A program made the position numbers and the translations under genes. The notes under the pieces were generated by a model. It did not search any database. It had not been told where the DNA came from and saw only the letters and a program-made list of their open reading frames with translations. Source: Saururus chinensis (lineage: Eukaryota > Streptophyta > Magnoliopsida > Piperales > Saururaceae). From it: a DNA stretch of 64,000 nucleotides. The stretch's first letter is position 1. Each line of letters opens with the position of its first letter. The stretch is from positions 8,793,001-8,857,000 of the forward strand of contig CP141147.1 of assembly GCA_035235625.1 (NCBI GenBank), written 5' to 3'. Below are positions 25,120-36,736 of the stretch, one piece after another.

Positions 25120-25497
25120 CTTCCCCCTATTCCGGATTCACGGACCTGAAAAAAATTGTGTTAAAAAACGCAAAAATAAATCTTCCAGCATCGCAGAGAG
25201 CAACGAAGAGATTCAGTGAGCACTTAAATGGTATTGCAGATTCAAAAATACCTGAGACACGTAGCAGTAAAAAAGCATAAATTTGATGATTGGAGAACGG
25301 CACAAACCCTTCAATCACCGGAAGGGGGGGTGGACTCCTGTGTGGCGAGGAGGAGTCTCTCCGCTCTATAGCACGGGATGCAATATCCAATTGCGATATC
25401 TCCGGCGGTTGGGGATGGGAGTAGCGGTGGCCGGCGGGATTTGTCGAGGAGAAGGCGAGAAGCGGAATGAAAAGAAGAGACGGAAGTGCGGGGTAAG

Positions 25498-25506
25498 TAG
25501 GGTTTT
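25498..25506 (-). promoter_or_regulatory. Telo-box (AAAACCCTA)
   Basis: The telo-box motif is read on the eIF3i coding strand, close to the GACGTC palindromes. In plants it is typical of ribosomal-protein and translation-factor promoters (established knowledge); function here is inferred. Confidence 0.6.
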
Positions 25507-25532
25507 CGCGTGGTGGGCAGCAGTTGCGGACG

Positions 25533-25572
25533 CGGACGTCCGATGAAACGGACAGCTCTTGCAGACGTCTGC
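25533..25572. promoter_or_regulatory. Two GACGTC-core palindromes (C-box/bZIP type)
   Basis: A 10-base perfect palindrome cggacgtccg (25533-25542) and a 12-base perfect palindrome gcagacgtctgc (25561-25572) have centres 29 bases apart. Both contain the ACGT core bound by plant bZIP factors (C-box variant GACGTC). They lie just upstream of the telo-box in the eIF3i leader/promoter. Confidence 0.6.
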
Positions 25573-25600
25573 GTAGGCTTAAAGGGCAGACAGAACGCAT

Positions 25601-26697
25601 TAAGTTGGGATTTGAGAATAGAACTGCGTATATTGATTGGCCTACCAGCAGCGGAAGAGTTTTTCGTACCTGCCAATGAGCTCTAAGTCACACGTAGACA
25701 TAGTTATTATTTAAGATTGGTAATAAATATACTAGTGTATATTAGTGATATTGATACTAATAAATATTTATATATACGTCATTGATCTTATAGATGAACA
25801 GTTCTCGTACATAGTTTATGCTAAGTTCATTATTAAAAGAGCATATAAAACTCTTCTCATACATAGTTTATGCTAGGCTCATTGTTAAAAGAGAGTTAAT
25901 GAGAGCATAAAAAACTTCTTTCATTGAGCCACATGACAACACACCCTTGGATAAAAAGGATTTGTACTTTTTCCTATATCATATATGTTTGAATTTGTAC
26001 ATTCTTAGTAAGCTCTCTGTAAGCTCTATCATATGAGACTTTACATAATAATAATTTTTTAAATACAACATGCTTCTTGATGATATGTATTTTTTATATT
26101 TCAATTTTTTTTCTTTATTTATAATTTTTTATGAACTAATATGCCTACTACAAGTATATATGAGCAAATATGGTACTTATAAATTACGTGTTGATGTGGG
26201 TGTGATTTATATAAATTATGATGCTAAAAGTATATATTATAATTTTCGCCCAAAGTCCTTCGACATCATTATCCTCTCCAACTTATAGCCTAATATTACA
26301 CCCATAAAGTTTATCTCACAATTGCTTACTACAATTGTATTTGTACTATTATAATGCTTATAAATATGTATGTGTCACTTATGTTCATTATGACTTTAGA
26401 AGTGTGTATTGTAAATGTAATGTGCAATAGAAACTTCTATTGAATACATATTTTATCCTTAATTTATTTACTTTTTCTTAATGAATTTGTATTTACACAT
26501 GCAATGCACATGCATTCTTGCTAGTAAGTCTAAAAGGGTCACCAATAGTTATTGCTAATTGATAGGTTGCTAGCCTAAATATGCAAGGGCCCTCAAATTA
26601 TATAGGCCCTCATTTGTATTATTGAGCATTTATAGGGGCACCCTATTTAAAAAGGAAATTTATTGCATTTACGCTATTACACTTGGGGCACCTTTGG
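25601..26697. other. AT-rich intergenic DNA upstream of eIF3i
   Basis: It contains a tandem duplication of about 52 bases (near 25799-25905, shared words acatagtttatgcta and attgttaaaagag/attattaaaagag). No gene is recognised. The last five bases (26693-26697, TTTGG) are the left target duplication of solo LTR S1. Confidence 0.6.
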
Positions 26698-27357
26698 TGT
26701 CATGCCTCGGCACTGCCCGACCCGAGCCGAACCCAGTCCAGGGGCTAGTCAAGCGCACGGGGGTGACAAGGAGAATTGAAAGACAGTTTAGCGGAAGACT
26801 TATGCCCTAATCACGGGCGATCTAACAAAATTACAGAGTATACGCACCACTTTGAGCAAGAGTAAATAAGTAGAAATGAAAGAATTACTTTAACTCTAAG
26901 ATAAACAAAAGTCTCAAACCCACATGCTAAGTTAAATCGTAGCCCTCTATGGGCTCCAAAATAAGTCTTAAGCAATACAAATATATAATGTAGCATAAAC
27001 CAAAATAAGAACCACACACAAAGGTTCTAATCATCAAAGCATAAATAAGGAAACAAGTCACATAAGGGGGTCTCCACGATCACTCCCAAGTTGTCTCCAA
27101 CCTTTCCTCGTAGAGGAGATCTTGTCCATCTGTGTGTCACGCCATATAGCTCTAAAGCAAAAACACAAGAAAGAAGGGTGAGTTTAACAAACTCAGCAAT
27201 GGTTTTTAATATAACTATCATCATCGAAAACATGACGGTATAGTAATATAACCATTCAGATCAAAGATTGACAAGATGTATCACTTTCTGATCACACATA
27301 CGCATCATCTAAACCTGCATTATTGTGTATAATTCACATGGTGTCATTCACATCATA

Positions 27358-27525
27358 TAAACCTCTATGAGATGTATCTCTAACATACATATCGAATCAT
27401 GCATCACATCATATCAACCTGCATGAGATGTATCTCTAACATATGTTTCAGATCATGCATCACATCATATCAACCTGCATGAGATGTATCTCTAACATAC
27501 ATTTCAGATCATGCATCAATATCAT
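27358..27525 (-). repeat. Minisatellite in S1, ~61 bp x 3
   Basis: Three consecutive units share gagatgtatctctaacata, atcatgcatcacatcat and atatcaacctgcat. Confidence 0.85.
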
Positions 27526-28762
27526 ATAAAGAATGCCTCCATCAAGGAATAATCACAATTTGGTGTCACACAGACGGGAACACAGACAAAGTCATGAAGG
27601 CGTGTCATGGTCCAAATTCTACACAAGAATTTAAGAAGATCGGGGTTGTCAATCCCTAAACCTACTCGCCCCAGACGATCCTGGCCAAGGATGTCACATT
27701 CTTACAAAGAGAATCTAGAGCAGGGGTGTTCGTCTTAGGACATCTCCTGCGATGGGGAAGAGCTCGAGTTTCCACACAGGAAACCTTAGAACACATGGTA
27801 GCCGGTGCACAAAGCATACCATATTAGATTCTCAAGGTCCAGAAGACACTCATAATAATCTCAATTAGCAAGACAAGTACACAACTCGTCCCTACATAAT
27901 TTTCATTTAATTAGACTAAACCTGGGGAGTGCACATGTTCCACGAAGGAACTCAAATCAAAACATGTCCTTCAGACTAATCAAGTTTCGATTAAGCCACG
28001 ACCGATTAATCTGGCACACAATTTCACCACATTGCATCCAATAGATCAAATTCGATTAATCTCGATAAAGCCTCAATTGGAAATCTATTTTTTTTATGAT
28101 GTATGCAACATGGTACATACGTAGGTAAGGCATATATGAATCCTAATTCATAATAAGTGCTCTCATCAGCCCCTCATAAATCATATCATAACCATAATAT
28201 CAATGTTCATCATCATCATTAAACTCCACGTGTGTGTGTACATAGTAGAAGCACTTCACTCAATGCATATCAACCTGCTTGTAATTAACTCACCATCACA
28301 CTACACATGTGCATTAACATCTAATAATGAATTCTAACGAAAATCATAGGAGAAGAATCATTAAAATCATAACTCAAATTAAAGCTTAACCACAAACTAA
28401 ACACATATAAGATCATTCACTTCATACTTTAGTCAAGACATAACACTAACATTTATACATCAATTAACCACATCCTAACATGACATACCAGTCCATTAGT
28501 ATATTGTAGCTCTACTGAAGATACACTTAACCATAGAGAATCAACCATTCATAACTTCAAGATGGAAATTCCAACATAATATATCCAACCACAAGCCATT
28601 CCACATAACTCCAAATATATACCACAACTTCATAACCTCAATGGTATACCTTTCCAGTAGCATACTATGGCTCAAGACACTCCACATACATATGAAAATG
28701 ATATATCAAAGTAGAATCATTGAAATAAACATCATGTAAATAATACAAAATCTGCTGTGTAG

Positions 28763-28860
28763 CCGTTTGAACGCCCAGTAGGGCCGTTCGATCAGCTAAA
28801 TGGGAAATCTGTCGAACTAATAGTGTTGCCATTTGAACGCCCAGGAGGGTCGTTCGAATG
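28763..28860 (-). repeat. Two GAACG-type hairpins in S1
   Basis: Hairpin 1 (28763-28793) pairs tttgaacgccc with gggccgttcga, with one bulge. Hairpin 2 (28830-28860) pairs catttgaacg with cgttcgaatg around ccc/ggg. They lie about 1.1-1.2 kb from the start of the LTR, the same offset as hairpin pairs in S2 and S3. Confidence 0.7.
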
Positions 28861-29970
28861 CCAACAAGGTAGAATCGACCTTCTTCTCCATTTCAAAATT
28901 TCAAACCGAAACTCCATTGATGAATCTTAAAATCTTCATCTAACAACCTAAATGCCATTAAAATTCCACCATAACTTCAAAAAAGCTAATTTGTATCATA
29001 ACAAGATAAAACCCTATGAAATCGGGATTAAATATTACCATTTACTAATCATGTCATTAAAGCACTAAATCAAATAAATCCACTCAAAATAAACCACAAA
29101 ATCAAGAGTTTTACCATAGGAAGACTGAAATTTTGAAAGTCCATTACCTTATCTCTTGATTAGGCTTAGATTTGATGGTCACCCTTCTTGAAAACCTTAC
29201 AAAGACATAAAGTTTAAATTAAACTCCATTAAAACCGATGCAACATAGAAAACCCTAATGAAAAACTTAGATCTAGGGCTTGTTAGACATAAAAAAAAGG
29301 GATTTTTAGATCTAGGGTTTGAAGTAGAGATACAGATAAGTAGTTTTGATGTTTAAAAACGAATCAAAATAAATGGAAATTGATAGATCTAGAAAATATT
29401 AGGAGAAAATCTAGGTTTTAAGGCTTAATTAAAAGAATCATACCTTAAACTCCTTCTAATCCGGGCCTAATTGGGGAATTAGGCCTAACCTCCCTTTCCC
29501 AGCCTATTCCCAAAATGGAAATGGCTCAGGTTATTCTATTTATAGAAGAGTTTGGGGTGTGTATGGGTAATTAGTGGGGTATGAATAGAAAAATAGGCTA
29601 AAAATGAGTATTTTAGCTATTTGAGAACTAATTAAACCTGAGAAAATTATAAAAATTTTTGTAAAGGCTTGTGTTGATGTCTGGGTTAGTTTGGTCCAAA
29701 AACCCAAATTTCGACGGTGGGGCCCACAGGGGGTCCCGCCAAACCCTAATTTTCGGAAAATTAGTGAAAAATTAAAAAAATCCCAAAAATTCAGATTTAA
29801 CCCAAAATAACTTAAAACCAATAATTGTAAAGTTGATTTTGATTAAAACTATAAGAAACATCATTTATCTTTGAAACCACCGAATTAGTAAGAAAATGTG
29901 TTAACCACGCAATAACTGATAATTAAAATGAAACGAAAACCGGTTTAGAAATGAGAGTCCTTACATTTGG

Positions 29971-30265
29971 TTTCTCAAACAAACAATTTATACCTTCCAT
30001 TTGTAGTTATCCAAAGCCACAACCATGATCATGCAAAGGTAAAACTAGCTTTGTGGATCAAGCAAAGCAAGTCCCTCTTAGTCTCTCTATTACCATTTGA
30101 TCAAATGTCTTTCCCTTTCAGTTTTTTTCATTGCCCTTCTCTCTAAACCTTGCCCTTAGATATTAGTTGATCTTGATTTTTCATTCACAGAGAAAGAGGA
30201 TGGAAAATCAGTAGTAGTTGTAGAGTGGTGGTGCAAGCGAAAGTAAAGAGGGCAAAAGCCCTTAG
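29971..30265. other. Unassigned spacer between S1 and the copia LTR
   Basis: Nothing recognised; the last five bases would be the copia target site. Confidence 0.5.
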
Positions 30266-30989
30266 TGTTGGCACAATTGAGAAAATTAGCTTCTTTTTTC
30301 ACAATCTCCTCACATGCACTTAATAAAATATTCAATTATGAGCAATAAAACAATCACGAATCATTAACAATCAAGAAATTGAATCCTGGAGAGAGCACTC
30401 ACTAACCTTTGGGGTTGATTTTCCCCAACAACCTTCACGCTAACATCCTCACGCAATTGTATCATAATTCAATTAAAGTAGACTAGAGGAATACCTTGTT
30501 TAAGTAATGTAATGATCCTACAAATCCTCAAGCATGGACTTGTAAAATCTTTGTAGAAGTGACCGAGAGCCCTCCCGAGATGAGATCCATGTGAGAAGGA
30601 GGAAAAGAGGGGTGAAGAACCCCTCTTTCTTTGCTTGTCTGCTACCAAGTGAAAGCACAAAGAGGAGAGGAGGTGCGGGCGCGTGGGAAAGTAGAGGGTA
30701 GGGGGTTGAGATTACGACTCTCCCCTAATCTCAAGGCTTATATAGTTCCTCTCTAAATGGGCTCTTAAACATGGGCCGACTATTTAATTCTATGCGGAAT
30801 AATCGAATGTCAATTACAATGAGTGTGGGCTCGATCCTCACTAATCCCACGAAGGCCTGAACCCCTGCACATGATTATGCCCATGACAAGGTCGACCCCT
30901 CACTAACCACATAGGTCCTACAACTAAGACATGTTCAAGGTTGGGGCCCCACAATGTAAATATGCACACCCTAGCCCAATGTCTAGTGT
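30266..30989 (-). mobile_element. Copia 3' LTR, distal part (split by S2)
   Basis: Read on the minus strand this continues the copia LTR that begins near 46298, after S2 is removed. It includes a ctatataagcc TATA box (near 30740), a pyrimidine-rich start region, and ends ...gtgccaaca at 30266. With 46099-46298 and one copy of ATGTG the LTR is about 929 bp, beginning TGTTGG and ending CCAACA, typical of copia LTRs. Its outer target duplication would begin CTTAG (30261-30265); the partner lies outside what I can trace. Confidence 0.65.
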
Positions 30990-30994
30990 ATGTG

Positions 30995-32498
30995 TGTGTA
31001 AGATCTCTAACTTTAACCCGGTTTAATTTCTATTTAATTTTATAATATTATGTAGTTTTGTTTAAAATTGCAAGTTTGATTTTATTTTGGGGTTAAGAAT
31101 TAGTAATATGGTTTTAATGAGGTTTTAATTGCATGTTCATAAGTTTTAATATCAAACTTGATTTATCATATTTTTAGAAATTTTATGGGATTTTATAATT
31201 ATTTTTGCTTAATTAAGAGTATGGACCCACCGTGGACCCCACATCCACGATTGGACGGGGTGTGACCTACATAACCCTAATTAGCTACCTAGGGCATTTT
31301 AACAAATTTTTACAATCCAACAGTTTGTAAACATAGTTCAACCCTTACTATTTAAAGAAAATCCTAGCCTATTGCCCAAATAAGGAAGGGTTGTGCTAGG
31401 AGACAAGAAGGTGTTCTAACCCCCTTTCCCAAAGAGAAAAATCAGATTTATATGAGTTTTTAGCCTTATCACCCCTAATCTTTTGGTTTTACTCTTAATC
31501 CTTCTTATCATCACTTCCCCAAATGGATTCTTGATTTCTTCCATTAATTTTTTTTTCTAATTTCGATTTCAAACCCTAAGTGGGTGAGTTTCGTTTTTAA
31601 CCAAATGAAATAATAGAACTACTTATTTTCAAGATTGATTTAAGCTTATTAGTTGATTTTAATTAAATATTAACAAAAACCTTAATTTTGAGTAGGATTT
31701 CTTGAGGAGTGAAGTTTCTTTGTTGATCAAAGGACTTCATAAAGGTAAGGGGATTTCATCTCGTGTAGATTTATCCATTGGATTATATATTTGAAGGTTT
31801 ATGTGGGTTTCTTGCTTCATTTTATGCTTTAATGGTGATTGGTTAAAAGTATATCATATATGTTTATTTCTTGTGATTAAGCATGAGAATGGTTAGATCT
31901 ATCATGTTCTAGGATTGTATTTTAATATCATAAACTTCTATGGCGATTTTAGAATTTATCTAGAAGTTTTGGATATTTTTTGTTTGATTTTTGGAAGGTT
32001 GAAGACGAACCAGGGAATGGGTAAAAAGTGAACTGTTAAGGGCGTTTAAAAGGCCCAACAGGGGTTCAAATGGCCTACCGTTTGAACGGCCCGACGGGGT
32101 GTTCCAATGGACAAATGCAGTTTTAACATCTTTGTGTATTTTGGCCATTTCTTGTTCTCTTTCCATAAATCTAATTCTATATAATTAAAATGAGTTGTTA
32201 TTACCTATAAATGCAACCATCTTGGAATTTATGATTTAGCTCAAACATGATTTAGGCTATATTTGTTTAATTTTAGCATGATATTCTACTTATCTTATAT
32301 TCATATTGACGACTTCCTCATGATTACTTGATGATTTTAGTAGGTTTAACCATGATGATGTTTATATATGCTTGCACATGTTATATTAATTTTAGGGGAA
32401 TCATATTCCCATGTTCTAGCTTAAGTATGGTGATGTTTATACTTATCTAAGTCTAGCATGATGTAATACTTATCTTGAACTCTTATTTTCAATGTTTT
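30995..32498 (+). mobile_element. Solo LTR S2, left part (TSD ATGTG)
   Basis: The LTR starts TGTGTAAGATCTC at 30995, aligning with the S1 start TGTAAGGACTCTC and its following aaccggttt/acccggttt. Immediately before it is ATGTG (30990-30994). The same five bases follow the other end of the LTR (46094-46098). It is interrupted at 32498 by the gypsy composite and resumes at 44168. Together the parts make about 3.4 kb, close to S1's 3.27 kb. Two hairpins occur at 32042-32110. Confidence 0.85.
32042..32110 (+). repeat. Two hairpins in S2
   Basis: The first pairs gcgtttaaaaggccc with ggggttcaaatgg imperfectly. The second (32078-32110) pairs ccgtttgaacggccc with ggggtgttccaatgg. They lie 1.05-1.1 kb from the LTR start, as in S1 and S3. 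Confidence 0.6.
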
Positions 32499-33935
32499 TG
32501 TCACGACCCGGATTTTTAAAAACCTTTCTTAAAAAAAAAAGAAATAATCGATAAATTACGACAATTTTTTTTTTCCTTAAATCAAATCAGCCTACTAAGT
32601 ATCCAAGTCATAATCGCTAGGGTTCGCAAATATGAATAACAAATCATATTATATCATAAGAGTATCCAAAAATCCACAAATAAGTAAGCCATCTACCTAA
32701 GTGCAACTCTTACGTCTGTCTGGAAATAAGCAGCTAATCAAAGTTGGCTCTCACACCATTATTACAACCATTCAAAATGTACTGAAATAATGAAACTAAA
32801 TCCTATTAGAGCTAAGTTGTCCTCAATCTAATACTCCGTTCCCGATCCCGCTAATCCTCACCAGAAGATCCTGCAAAACCAGGTCGCTGAGTATACTAAT
32901 ACCCAGTAGGAAAGCTGAATAATATGAATGCAAAATGTTATTACATTTTATGCAAAATTGTTAGGTTTCCACTTGAGCCAATTATCAAAATAGTTCTCAT
33001 TATAATTTCCCTTTAGTTTTTCCCTCTTGGGAAAACCAATAATCCACCTAACTTCATAGACAAATAAATACATCAGATGTCATCCTAAGTGACAAATGAT
33101 ATTCACCAAAGACCACCCCTTAAGGATGATCCACAATGAAACCCTGGAATCCACCAGGAAGTGCCATCTCCCAACCTAGCCCATAAGGACCTAACCGGAG
33201 TGGAAGGGCATGGCCCACAACTGCACCTGAACAGAAGTGGTCAGAGACGCCAACCAAGCAGGATGTCAGCGACCCTAAATGCGTGTACACTATGTGATCC
33301 TCAATAGACCAGTGTGAGCCCGACTCACATAAAACTCCCTCCAGTGGGGAGGTGCAACTACACGGTCAAATCAAATAACTCATCAATAGAGCTTAGACTC
33401 ATAGGTCAACCCTAATCCCATTAGCCTCAACAGACTGGGTTAAAGCCCCCAAAAAAACCATCCTTGGTTCATCAACCAAGTCAGTTGTTAGGTCAAAACC
33501 CCCATTCAATTTATAAACGGGTTTTCGACCTGTCTAAGGGTAAATTAGTCTTTATCTTAATAGGTTTCAACTCCTAATCCAAAGCCCTCTACCCTTAACA
33601 ATTATTCTTCATTAATTTTTATGCATTGATTCTCAAGATGCAACTATATACATAGAACAAATTAATAAAGTCTAGCAACGCATAAATAATTTAGCCATAC
33701 CATTATCAGTGTTTAGGCTAAAAATCACTAAGATGCCCAGCTTTATTCCCTGGGTAGGGCTTGGGCCGAAAGAACGGTTGGATTCCACTTAAATTTCAAA
33801 AACAGTTCATATGTACCAATACTGCACATATATGTACTAGGTAGGATACATTATATTCCTTCTACAATTCAATAAACCAAACTGGCACCTCAGCCCAGAA
33901 TACGTTTGGTTTAATTTAACTTAATTTACTCTAAT
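32499..33935 (-). mobile_element. Inverted LTR copy (U5-proximal 1.43 kb)
   Basis: Reverse-complement match to 41028-42455 over its whole length with roughly 96% identity judged by eye. Similarity stops near 33935 (word ttactct), after which 33936-34186 is unrelated to the plus LTR. Confidence 0.85.
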
Positions 33936-34186
33936 TAATTAAATTTTTTTTTTGGGCTTAGGCCCTGGAACCCAGCCCACTGGGCCCAGCCCAGTGGCCC
34001 AGTTCAGGCCTGGTCTGGGTTGATGACCTCAGGGCAACCCGGCCTGAGGTTGTCTTCAACCTCCAGACGCCTTTTTTAGTTTTTTTCCAATAGAGAGTTC
34101 CAACAGAGCTCGCCGGCGGCGTCTGGCCATAATATGGCGGGTCTTCGTTGGACAACGGAGAAAATTTTGCCTATATGAACTTCGTC
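33936..34186. other. Unassigned 250-bp GC-richer filler
   Basis: It contains tgggcccagcccagtggccca-like inverted words and a 65-codon minus-strand ORF with no recognised motif. It may be the diverged central part of the inverted LTR or promoter/leader DNA of a captured gene. Confidence 0.35.
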
Positions 34187-36371
34187 GAACACCTAATCAA
34201 GATAAAGACTAATATACCTCTAAGGGGTCTGGGACTAGTTCATAGAGTGAACAAAGCCTTTGACCTGATAATTTGCCTTGGTTGATGAACCGATGGCAGT
34301 CTCGAGTTTTAAACCCTAGTCTAGAAGGGACTAATAGATTTTGGGATAGTCATTTGAAATCCTGGCTTATAGATGAGCAAGATAGGGTTCAAAACGGTTT
34401 TCTAAGTTTTTAGCTCTTTTGAGGAGCCATTGATTTGACCGTGTAGTTGCACTTCCACATTGGAGGGAGCTGTGCGTGAGCCGGGCTCACTTTCGATCTA
34501 TTGAGGATCTTTTAGTGTACACGCATTTGGATTAGCTGACATTCCTGCTTGGTTGGCTTTTCTCTCCACTTCTGTTCAGGTGCAGTTGTGGGCGATGCCC
34601 TTCGGTCAGGTACTTCATGTAGATGAATTTCAGAAGGAGAAGAGGTGCAACTACACATAAAAGCACTCAATAATTAATGAATCTGTAGTCATCGTATTTG
34701 TCTTAATATTATTGAGCTCACATCGGAATACATTGCACATATTAAAAAAGAAAGTGTGACTATGCCTAAGTATGCAACAATATGCACGGTTGTGAAATCA
34801 AACATGACCGGAATGCTCAGTGACCTAGTGCCCCATTCAAAGGCATGAACTGAAAACAAATAACATACCGCTTGTTTTTACAGTTAACAGCATTGGCTCC
34901 CAATCTCTCTCTCATGGGTCTCTTCCTGCCAACTGAAGGCATATAATCAGACCCATCTGAAGCAGATGGTGCTTTTCTCACAACCTGCAATTGTATGGAA
35001 AATTAACACAAACCACCCATAGGCACAAGTTATCAATCAACAATCAAAATTCTAGACCACAAAGATGATCCAAATTTCGAGACATTCAATCTCCAGTTAT
35101 TTCTCCCGTCTCAAATATGTCCTCATAACACCACAAAATATGAAATAGTGACGGACAAACTTGGTCTTACGAGATTATGTGAATGGCATGTTTCTATCAC
35201 TTATAATGCACAGAAAGCAATATCAAATGCTAAACACATGAGAAATGACAATAATACAATAAAAAAACAGGAAACAGTGTGTTTCAGTCTTAATCCTCAT
35301 CGGGCATTACTAAGAGACCAACTGTTGTGAAATAAAAGGAAATAAAACAATGACGGAACAGAAGAAGTCAAAGATCAACAATTTTAACAAACAGGTAAAC
35401 CACAATTGCTAAAAACAGAGGAATAATTTAAGAAGTATACTGCGTCTCGAGAGTAAGTGGGAAAGAAGAATGGGATACCTGACCACTCCGCCCAAGGGTG
35501 ATGGTAACCCGGGGCCCCGACATCTTCTCGCACAATTAGGAAATGGGAGACCCTTAGCAACTCAAAAACCCTAGAAACAAAAATGCCAAACAGAAGGCCA
35601 GGGCCGATATGGAATAGTAAGTTGCACAACAAAAAAAAGCCCGAATCAGATATACAAATGACAGCCCTTGAACATCAAGTATATGCTAATTTACCATCTC
35701 CAGTACTGAAAAAAAAATCTGTCTAAAGCATTTCATTCAATGAAAAAAAAATAAAATTACCTCGCAGCGAAGAAGAGAATCGGTTTCCCGAGGGCGAAGG
35801 GGGGAGTGTTGTCGGGAAATGAAGAGGAAGACGGTTCTTCAATCAAACTACGTCTGGATCCGATCTTGTTGGAACCATTGGAGCTATTGTCTGATGAGTA
35901 CGTAGACAACTAACATCGGGTGATGTTGGCCCGATCCGAAAAATATTAATAAAACTTTTTGTCCTTTGGAAGCTCTTCTCTTGAAGGCAGAAATTCTCCA
36001 TTATGGTTGTGGTTGTTGTAAGGTTTGCTTTGTTGCAGGTTTTCCAGGCGATAATGAGTGAGACCAAGATTGACGCATATAGGATGTAGTTTCTTCATGT
36101 TTGCAACTCTGGTAAGTAAGTGTACCTTTAGCGTGAGAGTCAACTTGTTATTTATTTTCATACGGATGACAGACTTGTACTTAGATGGATGAGCTATTCT
36201 TTATGAATTTTTAGACGTTAAATAATATCATATGATTTGATATCCGTATTTATGAACCCCAGTTATCATGACCTGGATATTTAATCGAATGGTTTGTTTA
36301 AAAAAAAAAAAATTATCGCTACTTACCATTCATGCTATTTAAAAATGCTTTTAAAAATCCGGGTCGTAACA
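34187..36371 (+). mobile_element. Older gypsy LTR, plus strand, interrupted by captured gene DNA
   Basis: 34187-34620 matches 41385-41775 of the younger LTR at about 80% (shared words gataaagactaat, ttgaccgtgtagttgcac, gtgtacacgcattt, cttctgttcaggtgcagttg). After about 1.4 kb of foreign DNA, matching resumes near 36000 and runs to the U5 end aatccgggtcgtaaca at 36371. This precedes a PBS. The foreign insert carries the 5' end of a host gene on the opposite strand. The string CTTCATGT occurs at 34613-34620 and again at 36093-36100, but whether it is a target duplication is uncertain. Confidence 0.7.
34869..35850 (-). pseudogene. Captured 5' end of an unidentified plant gene (introns retained)
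   Basis: Minus-strand structure: a leader exon ending gctgcgag|gtaatt (donor at 35760), a 5'-UTR intron, an acceptor tttctag at 35571-35577, an ATG at 35523, a 15-codon exon MSGPRVTITLGRSGQ to donor cag|gtatcc (35479/35478), an intron, then an exon 34984-34869 beginning VVRKAPSASDGSDYM and containing RKRPMRERLGANAV. It ends at donor gcg|gtatgt. Splice phases agree (15 codons then 116 nt). The basic, low-complexity N-terminus resembles conserved plant nuclear or RNA-associated proteins, but I cannot name the family. No further exon follows: the fragment lies wholly inside the gypsy composite, so it is a captured copy, not the resident gene. Confidence 0.6.
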
Positions 36372-36373
36372 GT

Positions 36374-36386
36374 TGGTATCGGAGCA
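36374..36386 (+). promoter_or_regulatory. Primer-binding site 1 (tRNA-iMet type)
   Basis: tggtatcggagca follows the LTR end taaca after gt; complementary type to the initiator-Met tRNA 3' end (usual TGGTATCAGAGC) with one or two changes. Confidence 0.75.
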
Positions 36387-36647
36387 TTTATCTAATTGCA
36401 AGTCTAAAGCTGTCTGAAAACTTATGATTTAGTTGAGGTGGAAGGGTTTTGGGTAAGAAGTACCTCTAAGTGTTCTTGACAAAAGAGTTGTGGAACAACT
36501 GAGGAGAAACCATTGACACTGGCGGTATGGGACGCATTATGTCGATGGATAGCTCTAAGTTTCGTTGTGCTAGTGCTTAGTTAAATTTGCTTCTATGGCG
36601 TCACAAATACTCGTGGTATGGGACGTTGGTATTAGGGTCGTGACAGT

Positions 36648-36660
36648 TGGTATCGGAGCC
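36648..36660 (+). promoter_or_regulatory. Primer-binding site 2 (tRNA-iMet type)
   Basis: tggtatcggagcc follows gggtcgtgaca plus gt at 36635-36647, 274 bases after PBS 1. It implies a second U5 end, of which only about 10-15 bases are recognisable. Confidence 0.7.
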
Positions 36661-36736
36661 CCGCCATATTATGACGAAGTTGACAGAGGTATTTTTGAAT
36701 TGACATAGTTCTAAACTTAAACCACCATTAGTTGTA

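Larger units (their letters stand above)
25120..25600 (-). promoter_or_regulatory. eIF3i 5' leader with 5'-UTR intron and proximal promoter
   Basis: Upstream of the ATG (25119) a clear acceptor (a T-run ending in cag) lies at 25146-25148 and a matching donor CTCAG|GTATTT at 25252/25251. This gives a 106-nt leader intron (25146-25251). The upstream leader exon is GC- and pyrimidine-rich (about 25253-25500 and beyond), unlike the flanks. A CCAAT word on the minus strand lies near 25636-25640 and an AAAACCCTA telo-box at 25506-25498. Telo-boxes are known from plant translation-related gene promoters. The exact transcription start cannot be seen. Confidence 0.7.
26698..29965 (-). mobile_element. 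Solo LTR S1 (Ty3/gypsy type), TSD TTTGG
   Basis: The 3268-bp block starts tgtcatgcctcgg and ends gagagtccttaca on the plus strand, so it is a TG...CA LTR read on the minus strand (TGTAAGG...GGCATGACA). It is flanked by identical 5-bp duplications TTTGG at 26693-26697 and 29966-29970. No PBS, PPT or internal domain adjoins it, which defines a solo LTR left by LTR-LTR recombination. Internally it has a 61-bp minisatellite (27358-27525), two hairpins (28763-28860), and a GAGTTT-AAC-AAACTC hairpin 482 bases from its end. Sequence words shared with S2 (for example around ctggacc...aagaat and ggtatg) show the same family. Confidence 0.9.
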
